Assembly (NCBI GenBank): GCA_963801195.1
Contig: CAWDDX010000007.1
Location: 1,426,001 to 1,490,000 of the forward strand
Source: SZUA-36 sp963801195
GTDB lineage: Bacteria > Pseudomonadota > Gammaproteobacteria > Xanthomonadales > SZUA-36
Reading direction: 5' to 3'
Length of the DNA: 64,000 bases
Below, piece after piece: positions 1-9,105 of the stretch; the stretch's first letter is position 1, and each line of letters starts with the position of its first letter. The notes beneath the pieces were generated by a model. That model searched no databases. It saw nothing but the letters and a program-made list of their open reading frames with translations, and was not told the origin of the DNA. Both the position numbers and the translations under genes were made by a program.

Positions 1-1
1 A

Positions 2-472
2 AAAAATCATTTTCGCGGGAAAATAATTGGTTTTGTTTTCCAGGTGTTTAACCTGCTGCCGGCATTGACAGCATTAGAGAATGTTGCCGTGCCATTATTA
101 ATCAGGGGTGTCGCCTACAAGTCTGCGATGAAGCAGGCGCAAGTGGTCCTTGATTCCGTAGATTTGGCATCCCGGGCAGATGCCTTACCAGGTAAGCTAA
201 GCGGAGGACAACAGCAACGTGTCGCGATTGCGCGTGCCCTTGTCCATGATCCAAAGCTGATAGTCTGTGACGAACCAACCAGTAGCCTTGATCACAAAAC
301 CGGACAAGAGATGATGACCATACTTCGTGACCTTGCCCACAGTTCAGACCGAACCATGATCATCGTTACGCATGATAATCGTATCCTGGAGTTTGCAGAT
401 CGGGTTGCACGCATGGATGATGGCAGAATCGTCGGTGTGGGAACGGGCAAGGAAGGACAAAAATTGCTATGA
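2..472 (+). CDS. ABC transporter ATP-binding protein (5' end outside window)
   Basis: ATPase subunit of an inner-membrane ABC exporter of the LolD/MacB/DevA type. The frame is open to the window edge, and the residues before position 44 (FRGKIIGFVFQ) contain the Q-loop, so the apparent GTG start at 44 is internal and the Walker A half is missing. Visible motifs are the signature LSGGQQQR (nt 197-220), Walker B LIVCDEP followed by the D-loop SSLD (from nt 257), and the H-switch VTHD (His at nt 371-373). The stop overlaps the start of the adaptor gene (ATGA), so it is translationally coupled to the adaptor and permease that follow. The family is clear; the substrate is unknown. Confidence 0.93.
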   Translation, partial: KNHFRGKIIGFVFQVFNLLPALTALENVAVPLLIRGVAYKSAMKQAQVVLDSVDLASRADALPGKLSGGQQQRVAIARALVHDPKLIVCDEPTSSLDHKTGQEMMTILRDLAHSSDRTMIIVTHDNRILEFADRVARMDDGRIVGVGTGKEGQKLL

Positions 473-1389
473 AACGGTTCTACATCCTGCCTTTGCTGGC
501 AATTATCGGTCTCGGTATCGCGATAGCAACAATCTTTTATGGTAATAAAGCTCCAGGTGTTATGACCCGGGAAATCCCGCAATTCCAGCCACCATTTGAA
601 TTCTGGGTCGCCGGTGCAGGTATTGTCGAGGCCACGACCGGCAATATTTCCATCGGCACACCGGTTTCAGGCATCGTCATGGAGATTTATGTAAAAGTGG
701 GAGACCACGTACAAACCGGTGACCCCCTGTTCAAGATTGATGACCGTGCGCTGCATGCCCAACTTCTGACGGCCGATGCAAGGGTAACGGAAGCCACCGC
801 GGCATTACAAAAGCCGAAGCATCGGCTTAAAAATGCCGAACAGCTCAAGAAACGTGATCCGAATGCGATCAGTGATCAGAACCTCGGTGATCTTCTGGAT
901 GAGGCCGCCCAGGCTGAAGCCACGCTGGTATTGGCCAGGACGCAGCTTGTGCAACTCCAGGTCGAAATAGAACGACATACCGTGCGCGCGCTGGTGCCCG
1001 GTGAAGTGCTGCAATTGCGAATGCGCCTGGGTGAATACGTTGAAGGCAGCAGCGCCACGCCTCCATTGTTGGTGCTGGGCGGGAGTGACAGGATGTACTT
1101 GCGCGTCGATGTGGACGAGCATGATGCCTGGCGGGTTCAACCCGGAATGAAAGCCGTCGCCTTTGTGCGCGGTCACCCGGAAGTGAAGATACCGCTAAGC
1201 TACGAGTATACCGAGCCGCAAATTATCCCCAAGACTTCATTGACGGGCCAAAGCACGGAGCGCACCGATACACGTGTTTTACAAATCCTCTACAGCTTCG
1301 CCATTACCGACGCTGCTATTCATATTGGCCAGCAACTGGATGTATTTATCGAGGCGCCGGCAAATCAGGCGGGTGACGCGGGACCATAG
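469..1389 (+). CDS. HlyD-family periplasmic adaptor (membrane fusion) protein of the ABC exporter
   Basis: A 306-residue membrane fusion protein. An N-terminal membrane anchor (about residues 5-25) is followed by a lipoyl-like half (about 55-95, with ISIGTPVSGIV), a coiled-coil hairpin rich in Ala, Leu, Gln and Glu (about 100-165), the second lipoyl half and a beta-barrel region. Such adaptors link an ABC permease to the periplasm or an outer-membrane channel. It overlaps the ATPase gene by 4 nt and is followed at once by the permease, so the three form an operon in ATPase-adaptor-permease order. No outer-membrane channel gene is visible. At about 300 residues it is short for the family. Confidence 0.88.
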   Translation: MKRFYILPLLAIIGLGIAIATIFYGNKAPGVMTREIPQFQPPFEFWVAGAGIVEATTGNISIGTPVSGIVMEIYVKVGDHVQTGDPLFKIDDRALHAQLLTADARVTEATAALQKPKHRLKNAEQLKKRDPNAISDQNLGDLLDEAAQAEATLVLARTQLVQLQVEIERHTVRALVPGEVLQLRMRLGEYVEGSSATPPLLVLGGSDRMYLRVDVDEHDAWRVQPGMKAVAFVRGHPEVKIPLSYEYTEPQIIPKTSLTGQSTERTDTRVLQILYSFAITDAAIHIGQQLDVFIEAPANQAGDAGP

Positions 1390-2583
1390 ATGCTTTATAT
1401 CGCCTTGAAAATGCTCATGGGTGACCGGGCCAAATATTTTGGCCTGCTGATGGGCATTTCGTTTACTGCCTTTCTAGTTACTTTTGCGGCTTCTTACTTC
1501 GCGGGCTTCATGACGCGTGGATTTTCATTGATATCGGAGAACAGTTCAGCCAATGTTTGGGTCATGGACCCTGCCGTCGATTCTGTCGAACTCATGACCA
1601 ACATGACCGGCTCGGCGCTGGAGCGCGTGCGCGGCGTCGATGGGGTTCGCTATGCCGTGCCTTTGACGCTGGGTGATGTCGATGTGCGTTTCCCGAATGG
1701 CCGCTTTCAATCATTCCAGGTCATCGGTGTGGACGATGCCACCCTGGCGGGCGCTCCGGTCTTGATAAATGGAGACTCGCCCGAGGTATTACGCGCCCCC
1801 GACGCGGTCATTGTGGATGCCGGTGGCAGCAGTGGGAAAATGCAAACCCCGGCGTTGAAAGCAGACCAATGGCCGCACGATGGCGCGCATCTCAATGTAC
1901 CGATGCGCGAGTTAACGCCAGGCGATGAGCTTTTAGCCAATGGCCGCCGCATCGTGGTAGCCGGGCGCTCGGAAACCCTGCCCCGGTTTCCGCCCAGGCC
2001 GCTGATCTATACAAGCTATTCGAATGCCATCCGTATTCTTCCGGCAGAAACCAATGTTTTGACGTTCGTCATGGTTTCCAAACAAGCCGGTATTTCGGCA
2101 CAGCAATTGGCCCGCAATATTCAACAAATGACAGGCTTACGTGCACGTACAACAGCTGAATTCAAGGAAGATACCGTGCGCTGGTATCTGATCAATTCCG
2201 AAGACGTGGGTGATATGGGCGCCATGCTGATCCTGGCCATGACGGTGGGATTCGGTGTGGCCGGCGTCATGCTCTATATGTTTACTTATGAGAATTTGAA
2301 ACAGTATGCCGTGCTAAAAACGATGGGCGCATCCAGACGTTTGTTGCTGACCATGGTCTTCGTACAGGCCGGTGTGTGCGCCCTCCTCGGCACCGGTATC
2401 GGGCTTGGAATGTGCGCACTGGTTGGAGCAATGGTTACGACCATCGGTTTTCCATTTCGCATGATGTGGTTTACACCATTTTTTGGTGCTTTAGGGGTTA
2501 TGATCGTGAGCCTCACTGCCGCCGCAATCAGTACCCGCCCGGTTTTGAAACTGGAGCCTGGTGTCGTGTTTGCTGGTCGTTAG
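1390..2583 (+). CDS. ABC transporter permease, FtsX/MacB/DevC type
   Basis: A 397-residue permease. One N-terminal transmembrane helix (about residues 17-40) is followed by a large periplasmic domain (about 45-265) and a C-terminal FtsX domain with three helices (about 275-300, 315-345 and 360-385). This four-helix plan is that of type VII ABC transporters such as MacB, LolC/E and DevC, which move lipids, peptides or lipoproteins by mechanotransmission. The start directly follows the adaptor stop. The ATPase is a separate protein, unlike MacB where it is fused. The substrate cannot be read from the sequence. Confidence 0.88.
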   Translation: MLYIALKMLMGDRAKYFGLLMGISFTAFLVTFAASYFAGFMTRGFSLISENSSANVWVMDPAVDSVELMTNMTGSALERVRGVDGVRYAVPLTLGDVDVRFPNGRFQSFQVIGVDDATLAGAPVLINGDSPEVLRAPDAVIVDAGGSSGKMQTPALKADQWPHDGAHLNVPMRELTPGDELLANGRRIVVAGRSETLPRFPPRPLIYTSYSNAIRILPAETNVLTFVMVSKQAGISAQQLARNIQQMTGLRARTTAEFKEDTVRWYLINSEDVGDMGAMLILAMTVGFGVAGVMLYMFTYENLKQYAVLKTMGASRRLLLTMVFVQAGVCALLGTGIGLGMCALVGAMVTTIGFPFRMMWFTPFFGALGVMIVSLTAAAISTRPVLKLEPGVVFAGR

Positions 2584-2670
2584 GGTTTGGCCCGGTGAGA
2601 AAAATGGCGGCGCGGTCCACTTCCACTAAAAAGCACTGGGCAGGAAATTAATGTTCATGAGGATTTCGAT

Positions 2671-3126
2671 GTGAAAATCAGAAGAGCCGGCGTTGATGAT
2701 CTGCACACACTGATCGAATTCACATCAGCAGAGGCGAGAGAAGCCGAGGGCGCAATAATGGCCCCGGATAACCTGGAAAAAGGAATCCGCAAAGCCCTGG
2801 AGGACGAATCCATCGCCATGTACTGGCTATTGGTCGATACGTCCGACAAACCGGTAGGGCACATTTCGGCATTGACATAATGGAGCGATTGGAACGCGGG
2901 CTTCTATTGGTGGATACAGGGTGTGTACCTGGCGCCCGATCACAGGGGACGAGGATACCTATCCCAATTGATTGACGCGGTGAAAAGCGAAATGCATCAT
3001 CAAAACGGGCTGGAACTTCGCTTGCATGTCCACGAACAGAACAAAAAAGCGATAAGGGCTTACGAAAAAGGTGCATTTAAAAAATTGCCTTATCAAGTCA
3101 TGGCGCTTAAAGAATCAAATAAATAG
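2671..3126 (+). pseudogene. GNAT-family N-acetyltransferase interrupted by an in-frame stop
   Basis: A GTG at 2671, preceded by AGGA, opens a typical GNAT N-terminus (VKIRRAGVDDLHTLIEF). The frame runs to a TAA at 2878-2880 and continues in the same frame as WSDWNAGFYWWIQGVYL, then the acetyl-CoA-binding DHRGRGYL segment, to a stop at 3126. There is no frameshift. In relatives the residue before WSDW is usually Glu, so GAA to TAA is the likely mutation. Without the stop the protein would be about 151 residues, normal for a single GNAT domain. The first product lacks the cofactor site, so it should be inactive unless the stop is read through. Confidence 0.85.
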
Positions 3127-3388
3127 ATACAGAAATTCAACAAGTTCTGTGAGGGTTGGGTTATAGGGGGTTGCTACGCAGATTTGCTTGACAAAGCACT
3201 GCGAGGAAAGTTGAAAGTTGTGGCTGTCCGTGCCCCAGTCCGCGTCCTGGCTTTCGGTTTGGATCGATCATGTGGCATGATATGGATATGATGCGGATTT
3301 CGTTGAGTAACATCCGGACGACCCCGAATGTAATCGATCATGCGGTGGCGCTTAAAGCGGCTTTGGATTCTTGACCTTTATGTTTGAT

Positions 3389-5083
3389 ATGAAACGATTC
3401 AGTTTTAAGTTAATTTGCAGCATTTTCACTCTGTGCCTTATATGCACGATATCGATTCAAGCCTCAACCGTCGGTATTCCGGGCGGAAATGGTAGCTACC
3501 AGGACCTGATCACCCTGCTTGATGAATTCCTTGAGTTTCGTGACCCCGGCGCAGAAAAACCATACCAGATCATCCGTGACCGTGCCGGGCAACCCATTGA
3601 TCCGGTCATGGATTACAGCGAGCGTGCGATAGCGCTCCAGCGTGAGAAGATAAAAGAGTTCCAGACCCGCATTCAGGATATGAACGTTGCGTCCTGGAAC
3701 CTCTCGCAGCAAGTTGATTACCTGGCAGTCCGCTCCCGCCTGAACCAGGCTGACTTCATACTTCAAATTAGCCGCCCCTGGGCCCGTGACCCGGGCTTTT
3801 ATGTCGACCGGATGCTGTGGGTTACTTTTACCGAGCTGCCCGTCGAAGGCAAAGAACGCGAGTCCTTCCTGGCGAAGCTCCGTGCCATTCCGGTGCTAAT
3901 TGATGAAGCAAAAAAACACCTCGATGACGTGGCTGCAGATTATGCCGACCTGGCCATTCACAACCTGGGCGCGTCGGACGGTGTGGGTCACGGCCACCCC
4001 TATCGCGCCGAACCTCCTGCCGGAGTACTTGGCTGGTATGACGATTTACTTGAACGGGCAGAATTACAACCGGATTTGACTGGCGATATCCAGGCTGCCC
4101 GGAATGCCGTGCAGAAATTTGACACATGGCTAAAATCACGTCGAGCACAATGGACTACCCCGGCGGGTGTCGGAGAGGCCGCATTCGACTGGTATCTGAA
4201 ACACGTTAAGCTGATGCCGTGGACATCAAGTGAGCTGGTAGTCATCGGGAAACGGGAACTGGACCGGCTGTGGGCAGACTATGCCCTTGAGCGACACCGT
4301 AACCAGGATTTAGCCGAATTGACAGTGGCGGTCAGTGCGGAGGATTATCAACAGCGCATCAATGCGGCAGACAGGCGTATCCGCAAATTTTTACGGGATA
4401 AGGCCATTATTACCGTGCCGGACGATATCGGCGAACTGGATACCAATGCACCTTGGATTGTGCGGCCCGGCGGGCGTAATTTCTGGGAGGAAATACAGTA
4501 TCGTGACCCTTCACCCGATCACCTTCATGCGGTCATCCCAGGACACCGTTTTGATGGCATCATTGCCTCGCGTGACGATCGTCCCATTCGAAGCAAAATC
4601 CACAGCGCCGGACGCGTGGAAGGTTGGGCAACTTACCTGGAAGAAGCCATGATGAAGGCCGGCCTATTCGAAGACCAGCCCAGAGTTCGCGAACTGATCC
4701 AAATATTTGGTATTTTCCGTGCCGCCCGCGTACCGGCCGACGTCTGGCTGCAAACACGTCAAATGAATGTCAACGAGGTGGTTGATTACTGGCTGCCAAG
4801 AGTGCCCTACCTGGACCGTAACGTCGCACGCGTGGACGCCGAAATTTACCTGCGCCGCCCTCCCGGCTATGGCATAGGCTATACCATCGGTGCCTTGCAA
4901 GTGCAACGCCTGTTGGCAGACCGCAAGCGGCAACTGCGCGACAAATTTGATCTGCAAGGTTTTCACGATGAACTGATAGATGCCGGCAGACTGCCGTTGT
5001 CATTGATTCGCTGGGAGATGACCGGCCTGGATGATGAAGTTCGGCAATTCTGGCAGCAAGAGGACATGCCTAAAGTCAATTGA
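3389..5083 (+). CDS. DUF885 family exported protein
   Basis: About 564 residues from ATG 3389, whose product starts with a clear Sec signal (MKRFSFKLICSIFTLC, cleavage near SIQA). In-frame starts also exist at 3371 (TTG) and 3380 (ATG). The C-terminal half matches DUF885, related to zinc peptidases: EGWATYLEEAMMKAG and a late PPGYGIGYTIG segment. The usual HExxPGH site reads HAVIPGH (nt 4526-4546), so both His remain but the catalytic Glu is absent. It may be a non-peptidase branch or use another mechanism. A lone gene; export to the periplasm is inferred. Confidence 0.82.
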   Translation: MKRFSFKLICSIFTLCLICTISIQASTVGIPGGNGSYQDLITLLDEFLEFRDPGAEKPYQIIRDRAGQPIDPVMDYSERAIALQREKIKEFQTRIQDMNVASWNLSQQVDYLAVRSRLNQADFILQISRPWARDPGFYVDRMLWVTFTELPVEGKERESFLAKLRAIPVLIDEAKKHLDDVAADYADLAIHNLGASDGVGHGHPYRAEPPAGVLGWYDDLLERAELQPDLTGDIQAARNAVQKFDTWLKSRRAQWTTPAGVGEAAFDWYLKHVKLMPWTSSELVVIGKRELDRLWADYALERHRNQDLAELTVAVSAEDYQQRINAADRRIRKFLRDKAIITVPDDIGELDTNAPWIVRPGGRNFWEEIQYRDPSPDHLHAVIPGHRFDGIIASRDDRPIRSKIHSAGRVEGWATYLEEAMMKAGLFEDQPRVRELIQIFGIFRAARVPADVWLQTRQMNVNEVVDYWLPRVPYLDRNVARVDAEIYLRRPPGYGIGYTIGALQVQRLLADRKRQLRDKFDLQGFHDELIDAGRLPLSLIRWEMTGLDDEVRQFWQQEDMPKVN

Positions 5084-5214
5084 GGCATATTGTTTTTCCC
5101 GCTGATGTTTATTGCTCGCCCGCACAGCGATATTCTTCTACCCGCCGCTGGTCAGCAAATCGCATTACTGAAGTTGGGTGTCGATGCCGTAAAAACGATT
5201 GGAGGTAGCCGTTC

Positions 5215-6318
5215 TTGAACAAGCTTGAACTTGATACACCCTGCCTGGTATTGGACCTGGATATTCTCGAGCAGAACATTCAGAAAATGCAGGCCATGGT
5301 CTCGCGTGCAGGCAAACAGTTGCGGCCGCACGCCAAAACACATAAGTGTTCGTCCCTCGTCCGGATGCAGATGGAGGCCGGCGCGATTGGAGTTTGTGTT
5401 GCCAAGCTCTCCGAGGCTGAAGCGCTGGTGAAGGCTGGTCTAAAGGACATACTGATCACCTCACCCGTGGCGACCTCCTACAAAATCGAAAGACTTGTCG
5501 GGCTTGTAACTAAATGCCCGTCGCTGATGGTCGTTGTCGATCACCCCGGCAATGTTGCATTGCTCAATGAACGTCTCGGCGCCAGCGGGGTTTCCCTGGG
5601 GGTGTTGATTGATATCGATGTGGGTATGCACCGGACGGGGGTCAAACCGGTCAACGCCATGGCACTGGCAAATAAAATCGTTGCCTGTCCCAACCTGCGC
5701 CTTTTAGGGGTCCAGGCGTATGCGGGACAGGTACAGCACATTCGTTCCTATGCAGCGAGACGGGACGCCTCGCACCAGTGCCTGCAGGCGGCGGCCGAGG
5801 TCTTTCGGGAACTCCGCACGAGCGTACCCGGCTGCACGGTGTTTAGCACCTCCGGCACGGGCACATTTGATATCGACATCGAGATTGATGAGATCACCGA
5901 ACTCCAGACCGGCTCCTACGTGCTCATGGATACGGAATATCTCGATATCGGATCGGCTACGAACGAGGCACAGTTCGCAGCATTCGAACCTCCCCTCAGG
6001 CTGCTGACGACGGTTATCAGCGCCAACCACGACGCATGGGTCACGGTCGATGCCGGGCTCAAGTCACTTTACAAAGACGGCGGAATACCACGCACAGCCG
6101 GCCCCGTCCAATCGCTACTGGAGTATGACTGGTTCGGCGATGAATTCGGTATGATAAAGACCACGGAGAAATCACCACTGCCCTCTTCAGGCACTGTTTT
6201 GGAACTGCTGGTCTCCCATTGTGACCCGACGGTCAACCTGTTTAACGACTATTATCTGACCCGGGGCGATAAAGTCGTGGGTAGCTGGCCGATTGATCTC
6301 AGGGGGTGCAGTCAATGA
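5215..6318 (+). CDS. D-threonine aldolase / D-serine dehydratase-like PLP enzyme
   Basis: A 367-residue fold-III PLP enzyme (alanine racemase N-terminal-like barrel). The PLP lysine lies in RPHAKTHK (about residues 38-45). The C-terminus carries the metal-binding SHCDPTVNLF motif (His-x-x-x-x-x-Cys arrangement differs between members) typical of D-threonine aldolases and eukaryote-type D-serine dehydratases. It likely acts on a D-hydroxy-amino acid in the cytoplasm. The start is TTG at 5215, chosen for the strong GGAGG at 5201-5205 and because the conserved N-terminus (LDTPCLVLDLD) begins at once. Aldolase versus dehydratase cannot be decided from sequence. Confidence 0.85.
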   Translation: MNKLELDTPCLVLDLDILEQNIQKMQAMVSRAGKQLRPHAKTHKCSSLVRMQMEAGAIGVCVAKLSEAEALVKAGLKDILITSPVATSYKIERLVGLVTKCPSLMVVVDHPGNVALLNERLGASGVSLGVLIDIDVGMHRTGVKPVNAMALANKIVACPNLRLLGVQAYAGQVQHIRSYAARRDASHQCLQAAAEVFRELRTSVPGCTVFSTSGTGTFDIDIEIDEITELQTGSYVLMDTEYLDIGSATNEAQFAAFEPPLRLLTTVISANHDAWVTVDAGLKSLYKDGGIPRTAGPVQSLLEYDWFGDEFGMIKTTEKSPLPSSGTVLELLVSHCDPTVNLFNDYYLTRGDKVVGSWPIDLRGCSQ

Positions 6319-6414
6319 CCGTCCTTAATCACGCACAGTAACGCAGCGATGGAAGATAGTATCTGGAATGAATCCAGAGACTAGCGATCCAAGGCAATTT
6401 ATAAGCATACAACC

Positions 6415-6939
6415 ATGCCCGAAGCTGAAAGCCACACAATCTCATATTTTGCTTACGGTTCGAATATGCTCCTGCGCCGCTTGCATGCCGAAAACCGTGC
6501 ACCGTGCGCCGTTGCCATCGGCACCGGTTTTGTCGAAGGACGCAAGTTCAATTTCAATAAACTCGGTGTCGACGGCTCCGGCAAGTGTGATATTGCGGCC
6601 ACCGGCAATATGCATGACCGCGCTTACGGCGTGCTCTTCAGGATAAGCCCGGCGGAAAAGTCAGCGCTCGACGTGGTGGAAGGCGTAGGAAAGGGATATA
6701 TCGACCGCGAGGTGCAGGTCGTCACGCCGGGCGGAGCGATGACTGCCGTGACCTACGTCGCGATTATGAAAGCACCTGCCCTGCGGCCCTATCATTGGTA
6801 CAAAGCATTCGTGGTGGCCGGTGCCATGGAGCACGGATTGCCGCATAACTATATCGAGTGGCTGCGGTCTATTGAATCACAGGCCGACCCGAACACGCGG
6901 CGTCGCAAAGACAATGAGGCAATTTTGCTCGGCGACTAA
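6415..6939 (+). CDS. gamma-glutamylcyclotransferase-like (AIG2/GGCT) protein
   Basis: A 174-residue GGCT-fold protein. It has the substrate-loop motif YFAYGSNML (about residues 11-19) and the acidic catalytic residue in SALDVVEGVGKGY (about residue 91). Relatives release 5-oxoproline from gamma-glutamyl amines or degrade glutathione. Its length matches the single-domain family. It stands alone, with about 100 nt upstream and no obvious operon. The fold is confident; the substrate is unknown. Confidence 0.85.
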   Translation: MPEAESHTISYFAYGSNMLLRRLHAENRAPCAVAIGTGFVEGRKFNFNKLGVDGSGKCDIAATGNMHDRAYGVLFRISPAEKSALDVVEGVGKGYIDREVQVVTPGGAMTAVTYVAIMKAPALRPYHWYKAFVVAGAMEHGLPHNYIEWLRSIESQADPNTRRRKDNEAILLGD

Positions 6940-7072
6940 AATGATTTATGACATGGATGCATGTATCGCTTCGCATGGTGGTTGCACACTATCTGGCCTA
7001 AGGCACTGCCACATCACGGCGGTGATGAAGAGATAACGAAGGCGTAAAAAAGAGAAACCGAAGGAAAAAATT

Positions 7073-7372
7073 ATGAGCACACCGCAGATGGTGTTACTGG
7101 TCAAGTTCAAATCCGCTCTGAGTCTCGAGGAAATCAACCGGGTGATCGATAGCCGGATTGAGGATTTCAGACAATTGCAGGGTCTGCAGCAAAAATACTA
7201 CCTGTTGGATTCCGCCAGCGGAGAGCTTGCAGGTCTGTACCTCTGGGAGTCGAAAGAAGACTTGCAGTCGTATAACGAATCGGAACTGCGTAAAACGATT
7301 GCAAAAGCGTATCAGGCCATCGGTGAGCCACGCGTTGAAGTATTCAGTGTGTTAAAACCGCTCAGGGAATAA
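7073..7372 (+). CDS. small ABM-fold (YdhR/monooxygenase-like) protein
   Basis: A 99-residue soluble protein. The pattern 'MVLLVKFKSALSLEEINRV ... GLQQKYYLLDSASGELAGLYLWESKEDLQSYNES' is that of dimeric alpha-beta barrel proteins such as YdhR and antibiotic-biosynthesis-monooxygenase-like families: beta strand, helix, beta hairpin with a GLYLWES-type strand, helix. AAGGA precedes the ATG. Members are often called putative monooxygenases, but their activity is mostly undefined. No cofactor site is visible and the neighbours give no hint. Confidence 0.7.
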   Translation: MSTPQMVLLVKFKSALSLEEINRVIDSRIEDFRQLQGLQQKYYLLDSASGELAGLYLWESKEDLQSYNESELRKTIAKAYQAIGEPRVEVFSVLKPLRE

Positions 7373-7462
7373 ACTCCAGGTGAGCAAACTTTTCGAACAC
7401 CGACGTAAGCAACGTCTTTCAGAGGTGCGTCTTGCAAAGACACATGAATTGCCCCGACCAGG

Positions 7463-7900
7463 ATGAACGCCGTGAAAATAGCCAGAACCGTGTTAACCCT
7501 CGCAGTATCATTGTGCGTACACAATGTATTGGCCACTGGTGAAGATACCAGGCAACTGGTTGATTTACCGGCCAAGATGCAACAGCACATGTTGGCCAAT
7601 ATGCGTGATCATCTCGCGACGATCAACGAGATCCTGCTGTTGATGGCCAGTGATGAACTCGACCAGGCGGCAGATATCGCCGAAGCGCGTCTTGGCATGA
7701 GTTCACTGGAAACCCACGGTGCAAGCCAAATGGCTCCCTTCATGCCGGAAGGCATGCGCGACGCGGGTACCGGCATGCATCACGCGGCCAGCCGATTTGC
7801 GCTGAAGGCCGAGGAGGGTGATGCGCCGGCGGCATACACGTCACTGACCGAAGTCACTTCCGCCTGTGTCGCCTGCCATTCAGCCTATCGTATCCACTGA
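7463..7900 (+). CDS. cytochrome c'/c556-like monoheme protein
   Basis: A 145-residue exported protein. The signal peptide is MNAVKIARTVLTLAVSLC..., cleaved near VLA-TGE. The rest is mostly helical, and the only heme-binding motif, CVACH, lies ten residues from the C-terminus. That is the arrangement of four-helix-bundle cytochromes c' and c556, which are periplasmic electron carriers or NO/CO binders. It lies convergent to the VWA gene on the other strand, so no redox partner is visible. Confidence 0.8.
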   Translation: MNAVKIARTVLTLAVSLCVHNVLATGEDTRQLVDLPAKMQQHMLANMRDHLATINEILLLMASDELDQAADIAEARLGMSSLETHGASQMAPFMPEGMRDAGTGMHHAASRFALKAEEGDAPAAYTSLTEVTSACVACHSAYRIH

Positions 7901-7916
7901 GGAAGATACAGCCAGA

Positions 7917-9092
7917 TCAGGTCAGTGTCCGCATGCCGCGTTCTAGACCGCTGACGGTCAGGGGGAACATACGGTTATCCATCATCTGCGACAGCATCTG
8001 GATGGACGGGGTGTACGGCCAGCGGTACTCGGCTTCGGGGTTCAGCCAGATCGCTTTCGGATAGCTATCCAGCAGACGTTTCATCCAGGTGGCGCCGGCC
8101 TCTTCGTTCCAGTGTTCCACGCTGCCGCCCGGATGCTGGATCTCGTATGGACTCATGGTGGCGTCGCCGACCATGATCAGTTTGTAATCGGCGGAATATT
8201 TATGCAGGACATCCATGGTGGCTATCCTGACATCGTGGCGGCGGCGATTGTCCTTCCACAGCCCCTCGTAGACACAATTGTGAAAGTAGAAATATTCCAG
8301 GTGCTTGAACTCAGCTCTGGCGGCCGAGAACAGTTCCTCGCAGACCCGTACATGGTCGTCCATCGATCCGCCGATATCGATAAACAGCAACACCCTGGTC
8401 GCGTTGTGGCGTTCCGGAACCATGCGGATATCCAGCATGCCCGCGTTCCTTGCGGTTGAATCGATGGTATCGGGCAGGTCCAGTTCTTCCGCGGCGCCCT
8501 GGCGCGCAAACTTTCTTAAGCGCCTCAGGGCCACCTTCATATTGCGTGTGCCCAGTTCAAGTGAATCATCGAGGTTGCGAAATTCACGTTTGTCCCAGAC
8601 TTTCACCGCACGGCGCTGCCGCGAGCCTTGCTGGCCGATACGGACGCCTTCCGGGTTATAGCCATGGGCGCCGAACGGTGAGGTTCCGCCAGTGCCGATC
8701 CACTTGTTGCCGCCCTCGTGACGTTCCTGTTGTTCCTCGAGACGTTGTCTCAGTGTCTCCATGAGCTTATCCCAACCGCCCAACGCCTCGATCTGTGCTT
8801 TTTCCTCGTCACTCAATCCGAGTTCAAATTGCTTGCGCAACCAGTCTTCGGGCAGGTCGGTCCCATCCGGACCGAAAAGATCCTCGACACCCTTGAAATG
8901 GGCTGAAAACACCCGGTCGAAGCGGTCGTAGAGCGATTCGTCTTTGACCAGGCAGGCACGTGACAGGTAATAGAACTGTTCGACATCATAGCGGATTACG
9001 CGTTGCTTCAGCAACTCCAACAAGGTCAGGTATTCGGTAATGGAGACCTTGAGGCCCCCTGCCCTGAGCTGAAAGAAAAAACCGAGCAACAT
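7917..9092 (-). CDS. VWA domain protein, CoxE-like
   Basis: A 391-residue cytosolic protein with a C-terminal von Willebrand factor A domain of the CoxE type. The metal-site motif reads DIGGSMDD (residues 239-246), with the Gly at the usual Ser position that this subfamily commonly shows. The N-terminal half is helical and charged, with a Gly-rich linker (about 128-160). It follows the MoxR ATPase gene on the same strand with a gap of about 14 nt. Such MoxR-VWA pairs act as chaperones that insert metal cofactors or remodel enzyme complexes. The client is unknown. Confidence 0.87.
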   Translation of the reverse strand: MLLGFFFQLRAGGLKVSITEYLTLLELLKQRVIRYDVEQFYYLSRACLVKDESLYDRFDRVFSAHFKGVEDLFGPDGTDLPEDWLRKQFELGLSDEEKAQIEALGGWDKLMETLRQRLEEQQERHEGGNKWIGTGGTSPFGAHGYNPEGVRIGQQGSRQRRAVKVWDKREFRNLDDSLELGTRNMKVALRRLRKFARQGAAEELDLPDTIDSTARNAGMLDIRMVPERHNATRVLLFIDIGGSMDDHVRVCEELFSAARAEFKHLEYFYFHNCVYEGLWKDNRRRHDVRIATMDVLHKYSADYKLIMVGDATMSPYEIQHPGGSVEHWNEEAGATWMKRLLDSYPKAIWLNPEAEYRWPYTPSIQMLSQMMDNRMFPLTVSGLERGMRTLT

Positions 9093-9105
9093 TCAGGCTC
9101 CTTCA

